From CALEAR01 sp035301485 (GTDB lineage: Bacteria > Pseudomonadota > Gammaproteobacteria > Pseudomonadales > Alcanivoracaceae), in NCBI GenBank assembly GCA_035301485.1, contig DATGUF010000001.1, positions 99,716 through 163,715 of the forward strand: a DNA stretch of 64,000 nt, written 5' to 3'. A program made the position numbers and the translations under genes. The notes under the pieces are model-generated. The model saw nothing but the letters and a program-made list of their open reading frames with translations, ran no database searches and was not told the origin of the DNA. This document shows, in pieces, positions 42,478-51,271 of the stretch. How positions within the stretch are numbered: the stretch's first letter is position 1; each line of letters starts with the position of its first letter.

Positions 42478-43579
42478 TTAGCTGCGTTTAGCTTCCACAG
42501 CTTGTAAATATTCAGCAATTAATGCGTTAGCCCAAGAATTAGCGCGCCACCCTTCAAAGAATGCACAGTGGCTACCGCGCTGCGTGCATACTTGGAGAGC
42601 CGCTGGCATTTGGCGCACCATAGGTTCATGTTCAATGGCGTTTTGCTTTACACATACAGGGTCATCGTCGGCGTTTAAGGCTAACAAGGGCACTGTAATG
42701 TGTGGCATTACGGCAATGGGGTTCGTACCTGCTAAGTAGGTTTCAGTGCAGGAGTAGCCGGCCACGCCATAAAGATGAGTATGCAATTCGGCCAAATTGT
42801 TAGCCTGTAGCGCTTCATTAAACCCTGGTTTTTGTTGTAGTACTTCAGCGTGAGGCTGCAGAAATTTTTGCCGCAGTGATGCCATCATCTTACGGCTGTA
42901 AAAGGGTAAAACACGGTTGAAAGCAACTCGTAAATCGTAGCCTGGGGCAGTAAGCAACGCCCGCCGTAAAGGCTGCATTTTCTTGTTCTTCCCCGAGGTA
43001 ACGAACAAGCAAGGCGGAGCCTGCTGACACACCGACACCATAAAGAGGAGAGTGCGGAAATTGCTGTTGGATGTGTGTTATTTGCTCGCGTAAATCATCC
43101 ACGTGGCCCATGGTGTTGTAGCGTGGTGCGGTAAAAGGCAAGTCATCATGCCCGCGGCGGGTGCAGACCACTACTCGCCAGCCAGTAGTTTCATATAAGT
43201 AGCGTACAAAAGAGCGCATGCTGTGTGGGCTGCCGCCAATAGTGTGCAGTACCACAATGGTGGGCGTGCTTGGGTTGTCGTTTGTAGGCCCCCAATCAAG
43301 CGCAGTGGTGCCGCCATCAGCCATGCGGAGCATTTCACGATGGTATTGCATTGTAGGCGCAAATTTATCTTTAAGAATGAGCCATATTAACTGCAAGTGC
43401 GTGTTGTAAGCCCAAGGCGTGGGCTTGTAAGGCCGTTGCAAACGCGGCAATAGTTGCAGCAATTGTTGGTTAAGGGGCGTGTCAGCATATACCAAGCGCG
43501 GCCTGTGTACCGCATGACGTTGATAATGAATAAACCACGCCACAGAGAGCAAAAGCACAATACTCATTAACTGCATCAT
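42478..43579 (-). pseudogene. Alpha/beta hydrolase (YheT-like), disrupted by one frameshift
   Basis: Two overlapping frames together make one YheT/ABHD1-3-type hydrolase of about 365 residues. The upstream part has an N-terminal membrane helix, IVVLHTIGGSPHSMRSFVRYL and the nucleophile elbow YGVGVSAGSALLVRYLG. The downstream part has PGYDLRVAFNRVLPFY, NADDDPVC (Asp) and GSHCAFFEG (His). The break is at GGGG 42944-42947 (CCCC on the coding strand): removing one C restores TAY/C/PGYDL continuity. It is either a recent mutation, a sequencing error, or an unproven +1 shift at CCC-AGG. Otherwise all catalytic residues are intact. Confidence 0.85.
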
Positions 43580-43600
43580 GAAGCTAAGCCATCCTTAGTG

Positions 43601-46105
43601 TTAGTCTGCTTCGCGCAAAATTTGCATGGGGCTAGTGGTGCCCACTCTGCGCGTACCTATTAATCCCACGCTACTGATGAGCAAAGCGCCAATGAGCGGC
43701 AGTGTTGCAAGCCACCAGTGAGGGTGCCAGTTGAGGTCGAAGACAAAACGATAGAGCACAAAACTCGTTATTTCTGCCCCGAACCATGCCAATAAACCGC
43801 TTGTGGCACCTAACGTGGCAAATTCATATAGGTTTAAGCGACGAATAAAAGCGCGTGAAGTTCCTAGAGCGCGTAATACAGCACCTTGGTGAATACGAGC
43901 GTTTAGCGTGCTTTGTACGCTAGCCAGTAGCACCATAATGCCTGCGGCTAGTACAAAAATGAGCAAGCTTTCTATGGCGAGGCTCACTTGTGCCAAAATG
44001 CTGCGCAACTGTGTGATCACAGTATTCACGTTGAGAATGCTCACAGAAGGGTATGCTTCGTAGAGTGAGCGAAGCTCATGGTGTTGTTCGGGCGGTAAAT
44101 AAAAACTAGTTAGCCAAGTAAAAGGCAAGTTGGGTAAGTAATCGGGTGCAAACACCACAAAAAAGTTGGGCTGCATATTATTCCAATTTACTTTGCGGAA
44201 GCTGCTTACTTCAGTGGCATACATGCGCCCTGCGATATTAAAACGTACTTCGTCGCCCAGTGTTAAGCCTAAGCGTTGGGCAAAATCTTCCTCTACAGAA
44301 ATAGGTACAGCAGCACCGTTTCTAGGTGGCCACCACACGCCTTTGGTGAGACGGTTGTCCGCAGGCAAGTGTGCAGCCCAAGTGAGGTTTAAGTCGCGCT
44401 GAATGGAGCGCTCTGCTGCTGAATTAGGTGGGAGTGCTTCCAATATGGGTGTGGCATTAATATGCGTTAAACGGCCCGGCGTCATGGGGTAGTAGGTAGC
44501 AATGTTAGGGCTAATTTGCGCCAGTTGTTTGGCAAAGCCTTCTTTCTCATGGGGCATGATGTTAAAGGCAAAGTGGTTAGGGGCTTGCGCCGGCAATTGT
44601 TGCTGCCAGTTATCGAGCAGCTCACTGCGGAGCAAAGTAATGAGCGACATGGCTAATAGAATCAATGTAAAGGCCAAAATTTGGCTGATGGCCAGAATTG
44701 GAGTTTGCAATAAATGGCCGAGCCCTAGGCGCCATGATAGCTGCCGCTGCGATAATGCTTGGTTGATGCGTTGCAGAACAACGTACAGTACTACACCTAA
44801 GAGCAATGCTGTGCCGAAGCCGCCAAGCAAGAATAAGGCGGTGAGCGACCAACTCAAACTGAGGCGCCACATAATAAATGCAAGGGTTACCAAAGCTAGG
44901 CCATATACAAACCAAGCACTGCTTGGCATGGGCTTTAATTCGGCACGTAGTACGCGCATGGGCGGTACTCGGCCCAAGGTAATAAGGGGAGGCAGTGCAA
45001 AGCCAAGCAGCATAATCATGCCGGTTAGCCATGTGGTAACGATGGTGCCGAGGCTGGCAGGGGGGATGTTGTTAGGGAGGAAGTCTGCCAGGAGTACAAA
45101 GAGAAACTGTTGTGTAAACCAACCAAGGGCTACACCGGCAGTGCTCGCCACTGCGCCAACCAACAACAATTGCAGCACAAAAATATTAAGGGTTTGCTGG
45201 CGCGATAAGCCGAAGCAGCGTAATAAAGCTGCATAATGATGGCGCTGGTTAGCAAAGTGCGTGGCCGTTAAAGCAATACCTACGCTAGCCAAAAGCACCG
45301 CTACGAGGCTCACAAGGCTAAGATACTGTTGCGCGCGCTGCAGCGCTTGGAACAAGGGAGGGCTATTGTTTTCAAGGGTTTGAATGCTTTGTTGTGGCAC
45401 CAACATAGGCTCAAGCAACGTTTGGTAGCGCTTAATGGCTTCATTATCGCCAAGCCACAGTTGGCGATATTGGATGCGGCTACCGGGTTGAATAATGTTA
45501 GTGGCGGCTAAATCTTGCGAATGCATAATAGCGCGCGGTTGAAAGGCACCGATGCCGCTGTTTTGCGCAGGGTCTTGGGTTAACACATGGCTCGCAACCA
45601 GTGTGCTCTCGCCAATGCTTAAGGTATCGCCAGGCTGCAGGCCCAATTTATTAAAGAGTGCGGCTTCTAACCAAATTTCTCCGGGGCGTGGGAACCCTGT
45701 TAATAAGTCTTCGTCTTGCTCCTGTAACTGCGTCCGTGCTGTGAGTGTCCCGAGCAGAGGGTATGCTTCTGTGGCTGCTTTAATGTGGGCGAGCTCCATG
45801 CCCTCGGCACTAATCAGCATGGTGCTGAACTCAACGGTTTGCGTGCCCGTTAGCCCTAGCGCTTTGGCCACTTCGAGTTGTTCTTGGGTGGCTTCATAGC
45901 TACCACTAACCACCAGATCAGCGCCGAGCAGCTCACTTGCTTTGTGCGTCATAGCTTGGTGTAAGCGTTCAGAGAAATAGCTTACTGTACTGCTGCTAGC
46001 CACTGCTACCAGTAAAGCAAAAAACAGCAAGGTGAAAGCATTCGCTTTTGCTTCTCGCCAACTTTGTTTAACTGCAAGTTGGGCCAGTTTCTTCCTTGAA
46101 ATCAT
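43601..46105 (-). CDS. ABC transporter permease, FtsX/YbbP-like
   Basis: 834 residues, the length of the YbbP family. One N-terminal helix followed by a periplasmic domain (~50-240), a first FtsX core (~255-430), further helices, a second periplasmic domain (~500-690) and a second FtsX core at the C-terminus (~705-825). The GSRIQYRQLWLGDN and SLVAVLLASVGIALTATHFANQRHHYAALLRCFGLSRQQ segments are typical. With the ATPase downstream it makes a type VII mechanotransmission-like ABC system; the divergent tesA gene completes the ybbA-ybbP-tesA layout. Confidence 0.92.
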   Translation of the reverse strand: MISRKKLAQLAVKQSWREAKANAFTLLFFALLVAVASSSTVSYFSERLHQAMTHKASELLGADLVVSGSYEATQEQLEVAKALGLTGTQTVEFSTMLISAEGMELAHIKAATEAYPLLGTLTARTQLQEQDEDLLTGFPRPGEIWLEAALFNKLGLQPGDTLSIGESTLVASHVLTQDPAQNSGIGAFQPRAIMHSQDLAATNIIQPGSRIQYRQLWLGDNEAIKRYQTLLEPMLVPQQSIQTLENNSPPLFQALQRAQQYLSLVSLVAVLLASVGIALTATHFANQRHHYAALLRCFGLSRQQTLNIFVLQLLLVGAVASTAGVALGWFTQQFLFVLLADFLPNNIPPASLGTIVTTWLTGMIMLLGFALPPLITLGRVPPMRVLRAELKPMPSSAWFVYGLALVTLAFIMWRLSLSWSLTALFLLGGFGTALLLGVVLYVVLQRINQALSQRQLSWRLGLGHLLQTPILAISQILAFTLILLAMSLITLLRSELLDNWQQQLPAQAPNHFAFNIMPHEKEGFAKQLAQISPNIATYYPMTPGRLTHINATPILEALPPNSAAERSIQRDLNLTWAAHLPADNRLTKGVWWPPRNGAAVPISVEEDFAQRLGLTLGDEVRFNIAGRMYATEVSSFRKVNWNNMQPNFFVVFAPDYLPNLPFTWLTSFYLPPEQHHELRSLYEAYPSVSILNVNTVITQLRSILAQVSLAIESLLIFVLAAGIMVLLASVQSTLNARIHQGAVLRALGTSRAFIRRLNLYEFATLGATSGLLAWFGAEITSFVLYRFVFDLNWHPHWWLATLPLIGALLISSVGLIGTRRVGTTSPMQILREAD

Positions 46106-46113
46106 AATGTGTG

Positions 46114-46773
46114 TTACTCCGCCTCGAGGCTGAGCTGGTGTTGGCAGCGTTGTGCGAGGCTGTGATCATGAGTGACCAATACCAAGGTGGTGCCTTGTTC
46201 TTGGTTGAGTTTGAACAGCAATTCAGTAATAGCTGTGCCGGTGTGTGTATCGAGGTTACCGGTGGGTTCGTCGGCAAATAAAATATCCGGTTCCGCGGCA
46301 AAGGCGCGCGCAATGGCCACTCGTTGTTGCTCTCCCCCCGATAATTGGGTGGGGTAGTGCGTTAGGCGGTGGGCTAAGCCAACGCGCTCGAGTAGTTCAA
46401 TGGCTTGTTTACGTGGCTGTGCATGGTTTTTTAACTCTAGAGGTAGCATCACGTTTTCAAGTGCAGTGAGGTTGTTAAGCAGCTGAAACGATTGAAACAC
46501 AAAGCCAACGTGTGCAGCACGAACGGCTGCTCGTTCGTCTTCATTGAGTTGCTCTAAAGCATGGCCCGCGAGCATAACGTTGCCCGTACTGGGGGTGTCT
46601 AAACCTGCTAAAATGCCCAACAAAGTAGATTTACCTGAGCCGGAACGGCCAATGATGGCCAAGCTTTCGCCCTTTTTTAAGGTGAAAGACATAGCGGGTA
46701 GTAATGTTATTTTTTCTGTGCCAAGAAAAACTGTCTTGGTCACTTTATCGGCGCTTAAAATGGTGTTAGGCAT
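46114..46773 (-). CDS. ybbA: ABC transporter ATP-binding protein, YbbA-like
   Basis: 219 residues from the ATG at 46773. Walker A IIGRSGSGKSTLLGILAGLD, Q-loop VGFVFQSFQLL, signature LSGGEQQRVAIARA and Walker B DILFADEPTGNLD are all intact, so it should hydrolyse ATP. It precedes the permease by eight bases. Its start codon shares bases with a potential start of the divergent tesA gene (bases 46771-46774), mirroring the E. coli ybbA/tesA arrangement. Confidence 0.93.
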   Translation of the reverse strand: MPNTILSADKVTKTVFLGTEKITLLPAMSFTLKKGESLAIIGRSGSGKSTLLGILAGLDTPSTGNVMLAGHALEQLNEDERAAVRAAHVGFVFQSFQLLNNLTALENVMLPLELKNHAQPRKQAIELLERVGLAHRLTHYPTQLSGGEQQRVAIARAFAAEPDILFADEPTGNLDTHTGTAITELLFKLNQEQGTTLVLVTHDHSLAQRCQHQLSLEAE

Positions 46774-46783
46774 GAGGTTCTCA

Positions 46784-47407
46784 ATGAGAAAATGGCTGCT
46801 GTGGCTAGGTGTAGGTTGGATATTATGCGGTGTTTCTGCTGTGTATGCCAACACTTGGCTAGTGGTGGGTGATAGCTTAAGTGCCGCCTACGGCATAGAG
46901 ATGGAAGAGGGATGGGTGGCGTTACTACAAAAACGTTTAGCCGCTGAAGGCCATGAGCAGCAAGTAGTAAACGCATCCATAAGTGGCGATACCACAGCTG
47001 GTGGATTAACGCGCTTGCCAGCGTTGCTAGAGGAGCATCAGCCTACACTCACCATGATAGAGTTAGGCGCCAATGATGGTTTGCGAGGGCTGTCCACCAT
47101 CACAATGCAACAGCATTTGCGAGAAATGATTCACCTAGCACGTGCTGCGGGTAGCGATGTTTTATTATTGGGCATGCATATTCCACCCAACTACGGGCAG
47201 CGTTACAGTGAGATGTTTCATCACGTTTATCACCACTTAGCACAAAGCGAGGATGTGCCACTGCTAGCGTTTTTGTTAGCAGGTGTGGGCGGTGAAGCAG
47301 CATTGATGCAGGATGATGGCCTACACCCCACTGCAGAGGCGCAACCTATCATGCTAGAAAACGTGTGGCCTTTCCTAGTTCAACAGATAGCAAAGGAGCA
47401 AGAATAA
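46784..47407 (+). CDS. tesA: Arylesterase / acyl-CoA thioesterase I, GDSL family
   Basis: 207 residues from the ATG at 46784, with GAGG about seven bases upstream; a further in-frame ATG at 46772 lies only one base from a ribosome-like TTAGG. A signal peptide (to about YANT) precedes the SGNH motifs: GDSLSAAYG (Ser), SISGDTTAGG (Gly), ELGANDGLRG (Asn) and DGLHPTAEAQ (Asp/His). A periplasmic lysophospholipase/thioesterase. In E. coli, TesA has been proposed to work with YbbA-YbbP in handling hydrophobic compounds; the conserved divergent layout here fits. Confidence 0.95.
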   Translation: MRKWLLWLGVGWILCGVSAVYANTWLVVGDSLSAAYGIEMEEGWVALLQKRLAAEGHEQQVVNASISGDTTAGGLTRLPALLEEHQPTLTMIELGANDGLRGLSTITMQQHLREMIHLARAAGSDVLLLGMHIPPNYGQRYSEMFHHVYHHLAQSEDVPLLAFLLAGVGGEAALMQDDGLHPTAEAQPIMLENVWPFLVQQIAKEQE

Positions 47408-47410
47408 GTT

Positions 47411-47950
47411 ATGCAGCAAGCGGTATTAACATTTTGGTTTGAGGAAGTGACCCAAGAGCAGTGGTTCGCTAAGGGTGAAGAAATTGACGCCATTATTGCT
47501 GAGCGTTTCGGTGCATTGTTAGAGCAGGCTGCAGCAGGAGAGCTTTACACATGGCGTAACACAGCCCACGGGCGTTTGGCGGAAATTATTGTGCTAGACC
47601 AATTCTCGCGAAATGTGTTTCGACATACGCCACGCGCTTTTGCGCAAGATGCTATGGCACTAGTGCTAGCACAAGAGGCAGTGAGTAATGGCACTTTGCA
47701 AGCCCTAGAGCAAGAAGATGAACGCACATTTTTACTGATGCCTTACATGCATAGTGAATCAGCCGCCATTCACGAGGTAGCGGTGCCTTTGTTTAAAGAG
47801 TATGCACGGCAAAGCAGTTATGAGTTTGAAATTAAGCATAAAGAAATTGTAGATAGGTTTGGCCGTTATCCACACCGTAATAGCGTATTAGGCCGTGTTA
47901 GCACAGAGGAGGAAGAGGCGTTTTTGCAACTGCCTGGTTCTTCATTTTAG
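47411..47950 (+). CDS. DUF924 family protein
   Basis: 179 residues. VLTFWFEEVTQEQWFAKGEEIDAIIAERFGALLEQAAAGELYTWRNTAHGRLAEIIVLDQFSRNVFR and the C-terminal RFGRYPHRNSVLGR are the DUF924 signature. TPR-like helical, cytoplasmic, function unknown. It begins four bases after tesA, so it is probably cotranscribed. Confidence 0.95.
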   Translation: MQQAVLTFWFEEVTQEQWFAKGEEIDAIIAERFGALLEQAAAGELYTWRNTAHGRLAEIIVLDQFSRNVFRHTPRAFAQDAMALVLAQEAVSNGTLQALEQEDERTFLLMPYMHSESAAIHEVAVPLFKEYARQSSYEFEIKHKEIVDRFGRYPHRNSVLGRVSTEEEEAFLQLPGSSF

Positions 47951-47964
47951 CGGTGCAGCCGTGC

Positions 47965-48549
47965 CTATTTTTTTGCTAGAAGGGCGTGGCAGCGGCGCCT
48001 TAACTCGGGCAATACTTCATCGTTAAACCAAGGGTTTTTTGCTAACCAGTGCCGGTTGCGGGGTGAGGGGTGGGGTAAGGCAAATAACTGCTCAGGGAAA
48101 GAACGCCAATGCAGTAGGCGTTCTGTAAGCGTGCGATAACCGTCAGCCAAGTAATACTGTTGCGCGTACTGGCCAATTAACAGTGTGAGTTGGACGTTTG
48201 GCAGCTCATTGAGTAAGCGCTCATGCCATTGCGGTGCGCATTCAGGCCGCGGTGGCAAATCACCGCTCTTACCTCGGCCGGGGTAACAAAACCCCATGCC
48301 CATTAATGCCACCTGGCTAGGGTCGTAGAAAACCTCTTTGTCGAGCTGTAACCAATCTCGTAATCGGTCGCCACTCATATCATTCCAAAGCACACCGGTG
48401 TTGTGCACCGTTAAGCTAGGTGCTTGGCCAATAATCAGTAAGCGTGCTTTACGGCCCACTTGGAGCACGGGACGTGGCCCAAGAGGTAAGTGAGGGGCGC
48501 ACAAAGTACAAGCTAACACTTCTTCAACGAGTGGAATAAGCGCAGACAT
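47965..48549 (-). CDS. Uracil-DNA glycosylase family protein
   Basis: 194 residues from the ATG at 48549. A CTLCAPHLPLGPRP start, LLIIGQAPSLTVHNTGVLWNDMSGDRLRDWL (motif A place), FCYPGRGKSGDLPPRPECAPQWHERLL and the C-terminal ALPHPSPRNRHWLAKN (motif B) match the UDG superfamily. Motif A reads GQAPSLT rather than GEAPG, so the usual catalytic acid is not evident; this subfamily's activity on uracil is not certain. Only two Cys lie at the start, so no 4Fe-4S cluster site is obvious. Confidence 0.85.
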   Translation of the reverse strand: MSALIPLVEEVLACTLCAPHLPLGPRPVLQVGRKARLLIIGQAPSLTVHNTGVLWNDMSGDRLRDWLQLDKEVFYDPSQVALMGMGFCYPGRGKSGDLPPRPECAPQWHERLLNELPNVQLTLLIGQYAQQYYLADGYRTLTERLLHWRSFPEQLFALPHPSPRNRHWLAKNPWFNDEVLPELRRRCHALLAKK

Positions 48550-48570
48550 AAGGCACCTCGCTAAGGGCGT

Positions 48571-48595
48571 GAATAGGAGCTGAGAGCTCCTATTC
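48571..48595 (-). terminator. Hairpin after the Dyp peroxidase gene
   Basis: 11-bp perfect stem gaataggagct / agctcctattc with a 3-base loop, downstream of the Dyp stop on the minus strand. No strong T run follows, so it may only be a pause or an RNA-stability structure. Confidence 0.55.
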
Positions 48596-48609
48596 ATCGA
48601 GTGATGGTG

Positions 48610-49479
48610 CTATGCCAACAGGGCAGACAAATCTAACTTGCCTTCCACGGCAGGTGGGCACCAGTAATGGCCGCCTGTGGTGGCGCGGCTAAATCGGAAC
48701 AGTGCATCCACAATATCATCATCTAAGCCAATCATGCGACGTAATTGCATTTCAAAAGGCACCAATGAATCGGCAAAGGCTAAGAATACTAACCCGTTAT
48801 CGTCGCCATCGATAAAGGGCATTGAGCGTCGAATCACGTTTGCCGCGGGTTCAAAGTCCTCCATGGCAGTGCGTTTTACGTGGGCGGATTCGGGAGCGCT
48901 TTCTAGCTCTTCATTGTCGCTTAAGCGGCGGCCAATAATATTATCCTGCTCTGTTTGTGGCAGAGATTTCATGACATCTAGATCGTGTATCCAGTGTTGT
49001 ACTGAAGCATAGGTGCCGTAAGGCGCTTGTGTATCGTTCACAATGGCGGCCGCTTCTTCGCCGGTGGCGTTTTCAGTGCCATCCTCGTAGCCCGTTAAGT
49101 CGTGGCCATCTAAATAACGAAACGCTTCTGTGGTGTGTACGCGCTTAAAGCCTGGGGCTAGAGCTTGTTCTATGGTGCGTGTGCGATGCAGCAGTTCGCC
49201 ACGGTCATCGCCACGTAGCCAACACCACAGTGCGTGCTGTGTGGACGGGATATCAATGCCTTGGTGGCTCAATGCAGGGAAGGCATGTAGTTTTTCGTTG
49301 TTATGCTGCAGGGCTTGTAAGGTACTTGTGCCCACACCAACGATAGTGGCGTGGGTGTCTACTATGGCAGCCAAGCGAGCTAGCCCTGCCGCTACTTGCT
49401 CAGGGTTATCAATGGCAAAAAACACGTGTCTAGCCACGCTGGGTGTCATCTCTTCTAAAATACCAGGTTGGCAATGCAT
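48610..49479 (-). CDS. Dyp-type heme peroxidase
   Basis: 289 residues from the ATG at 49479 (AGAGGAAG upstream). The distal GYEDGTENATGEEA (GxxDG motif with catalytic Asp) and the proximal-His segment ESAHVKRTAMEDFEPAANVIRRSMPF with its Arg are intact. It lacks a signal peptide, so cytoplasmic or encapsulated; no encapsulin gene is adjacent. It follows the amidotransferase-like gene by 17 bases and is likely in its operon. Confidence 0.94.
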   Translation of the reverse strand: MHCQPGILEEMTPSVARHVFFAIDNPEQVAAGLARLAAIVDTHATIVGVGTSTLQALQHNNEKLHAFPALSHQGIDIPSTQHALWCWLRGDDRGELLHRTRTIEQALAPGFKRVHTTEAFRYLDGHDLTGYEDGTENATGEEAAAIVNDTQAPYGTYASVQHWIHDLDVMKSLPQTEQDNIIGRRLSDNEELESAPESAHVKRTAMEDFEPAANVIRRSMPFIDGDDNGLVFLAFADSLVPFEMQLRRMIGLDDDIVDALFRFSRATTGGHYWCPPAVEGKLDLSALLA

Positions 49480-49496
49480 AGGTGCTTCCTCTTTGG

Positions 49497-50090
49497 TTAT
49501 GCGCACAAAGCGAGAAAGTTGTTGATGGCTTGTGTGTCAAACTTGGAAGAGTGGGTGTTCACCACGTATTGAATGCCGTATAGCTGTGCTGCAGGGTTTT
49601 CAATGGCGCCAAAGGGGCGATTGTCGCCGCTCTCAATTTCATGGCCGCTTGCAAGTACAGAAAAACCTTCAGGCAAAGCTGATACCTTGGCATCAAAACC
49701 GAGTGGCTTAATGGCTTCTGCGGGAAGGCCCTTAAACAGGCCACTTTCAGTGTTATGCAGGGTGAGCGTAGAAGCGGTGGGAGCGTACTCATAGCCCGCT
49801 GGCGTAACGGTGCCGCCAAGCTGATGGATCATTACTTGCATACCGCGGCCAAGGCCTAATACGGGAATATCCATCGTAAATAATTCTGGGTCTACCACGT
49901 GAATATCGTCGACAAAAATGGTGTAAGCAGCACCCGATAAAATTACACCTTTAATGCTGCTGTCGGCAGCAATGCTAGCGGCTTTTGTTTTGCGGCTAGC
50001 GAGCTCTGGCGTAAAGCCAAGTTCCTCAATAGTGGTGCAGAGTTGTGGAGTTAAATCGTTACCGTAATCAAGAATTAAAATTTTGTTCAT
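49497..50090 (-). CDS. Class I glutamine amidotransferase-like protein without catalytic residues
   Basis: 197 residues with the fold pattern of the GMP synthase glutaminase domain: ILILDYGNDLTPQLCTTIEELGF, KGVILSGAAYTIFVDDIHVVDPELF, PVLGLGRGMQVMIHQLGGTV, FSVLASGHEIES and LYGIQYVVNTHSS. Active enzymes have GICYGMQ and FHPE; here the nucleophile Cys is Gly (GLGRGMQ) and the His-Pro-Glu is Val-Val-Asn. It cannot be a glutaminase by the standard mechanism. Stand-alone; no synthetase domain follows. It lies 17 bases before the Dyp gene. The 118 bases before the next gene hold no recognised site. Confidence 0.85.
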   Translation of the reverse strand: MNKILILDYGNDLTPQLCTTIEELGFTPELASRKTKAASIAADSSIKGVILSGAAYTIFVDDIHVVDPELFTMDIPVLGLGRGMQVMIHQLGGTVTPAGYEYAPTASTLTLHNTESGLFKGLPAEAIKPLGFDAKVSALPEGFSVLASGHEIESGDNRPFGAIENPAAQLYGIQYVVNTHSSKFDTQAINNFLALCA

Positions 50091-50208
50091 GTTGCTTCCT
50101 ATAACAAGGGTGAGTGGCGAGTACGTTATTAGCCTGTAGCGCCAAGGATGCTGTAGAAAGAGTCTAAAGGATGGGCGCGCAAAGCTCTAGGCGCTGTGTT
50201 CACGGTGG

Positions 50209-51225
50209 CTATTGTTGGTTTTTAATTCTGAATTCACCCGGAGAGCAGTGGTTCCAGCGGCGAAAAGCGCGCGAGAAACTAGCGGTGTCTGTGTAGCCAA
50301 GATGAAACGCTAGCTCATCTAATTTCATGTTGCTACCCAGTAGGAGCTGCTCTGCTATTTGTTGGCGTTCTTGGTCAAGGATGGTTTTGTATTGGGTGCC
50401 TTCGCTGTGCAATTTGCGGCGTAAGCTGCGTGGCGACATAGCGAGCGCACGCGCCACTTCCTCAAACGAGGCAATGAGCCCTAACGGACCAAGTATTTGC
50501 TGGCGCACTAACCCAGCTGCACCCGTTTGTTGGCGGTGGGTGAGTTGGTGTCGGCACTGTTCATCCATGAGCTTTACGAGCTGCGCATCGAAGGTGGGCA
50601 ATAGTTTATCGGCTTCTTCGCTGGCCACCCCTAGTGCGTTGTGCTGGCAGTGGTAGCGAGGCTCAATATTCATGAGCTCTGCCAGTTCGTTGGCGTAAGC
50701 TGGCGGTGGCCCCTGAAATTCAACTTTGGCAAGCTGCACGCCGGCTAAACTGAGTTCATTGAGAAGGTTAAACCCTGTGGCTAAATCTCTTTCTAAGAGA
50801 AAGGTGCGCAGCGGGCTAGGTATGCCGCTTGAGTCAAACGAAACGCTGAAATAGCCATTTTCTTCCGTGGAGCGAATAGCACAATAAGCTGTGCTTAAAG
50901 GTAAATAGCGCAAGGCAATCTGTGTGGCCTTGCGTAACGTTTTGCTAGTACGCAGGGCAAAGCCCCACACACCAAAGGTGGAAACGTTGTAGTGTAAGCC
51001 TAGTTTAAACCCAAGGGCGGGTTCGTTAGGCAATGCAAGAATGAGGTTTTCAATAAGCCTTATTTCTTGCTCACGAGAGATGAGCGCTTCGCTGTTGTGT
51101 AGCTGCTCTTCTGAAATTCCCGTGCCTAGTAAACATGTTTCTTTATCTATGCCATAACGTGCGGCAAAGTTGATCATCACCTGGCTAATAACAACAGGAT
51201 GTAAAATTGGTTCTAGGTTGGGCAT
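50209..51225 (-). CDS. AraC family transcriptional regulator (Arabinose_bd-type N domain)
   Basis: 338 residues. Residues ~15-200 form the OruR/ArgR-like ligand domain (RYGIDKETCLLGTGISEEQLHNSEALISREQEIRLIENL, GVWGFALRTSKTLRKA), and ~230-336 contain two helix-turn-helix motifs (SFEEVARALAMSPRSLRRKLHSEGTQYKTILDQERQQIAEQLLLGS, LAFHLGYTDTASFSRAFRRWNHCSPGEFR). It is divergent from the fatty acid desaturase gene with a 21-bp-period repeat between them. Likely controls that gene; ligand probably a lipid or fatty acid, by context only. Confidence 0.92.
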   Translation of the reverse strand: MPNLEPILHPVVISQVMINFAARYGIDKETCLLGTGISEEQLHNSEALISREQEIRLIENLILALPNEPALGFKLGLHYNVSTFGVWGFALRTSKTLRKATQIALRYLPLSTAYCAIRSTEENGYFSVSFDSSGIPSPLRTFLLERDLATGFNLLNELSLAGVQLAKVEFQGPPPAYANELAELMNIEPRYHCQHNALGVASEEADKLLPTFDAQLVKLMDEQCRHQLTHRQQTGAAGLVRQQILGPLGLIASFEEVARALAMSPRSLRRKLHSEGTQYKTILDQERQQIAEQLLLGSNMKLDELAFHLGYTDTASFSRAFRRWNHCSPGEFRIKNQQ

Positions 51226-51271
51226 GAAGGTGCCTGTTCTTAGTTTTTATAAAGGGGTGGAAGACGGGCAT

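Noticed and set aside
44502..45236. 244-residue open frame on the plus strand inside the FtsX/YbbP-like permease gene
   Set aside because: The translation is Ser/Arg/Lys/Cys-rich with no domain pattern and lies wholly antisense to a clearly real permease; an open mirror frame is expected by chance here.
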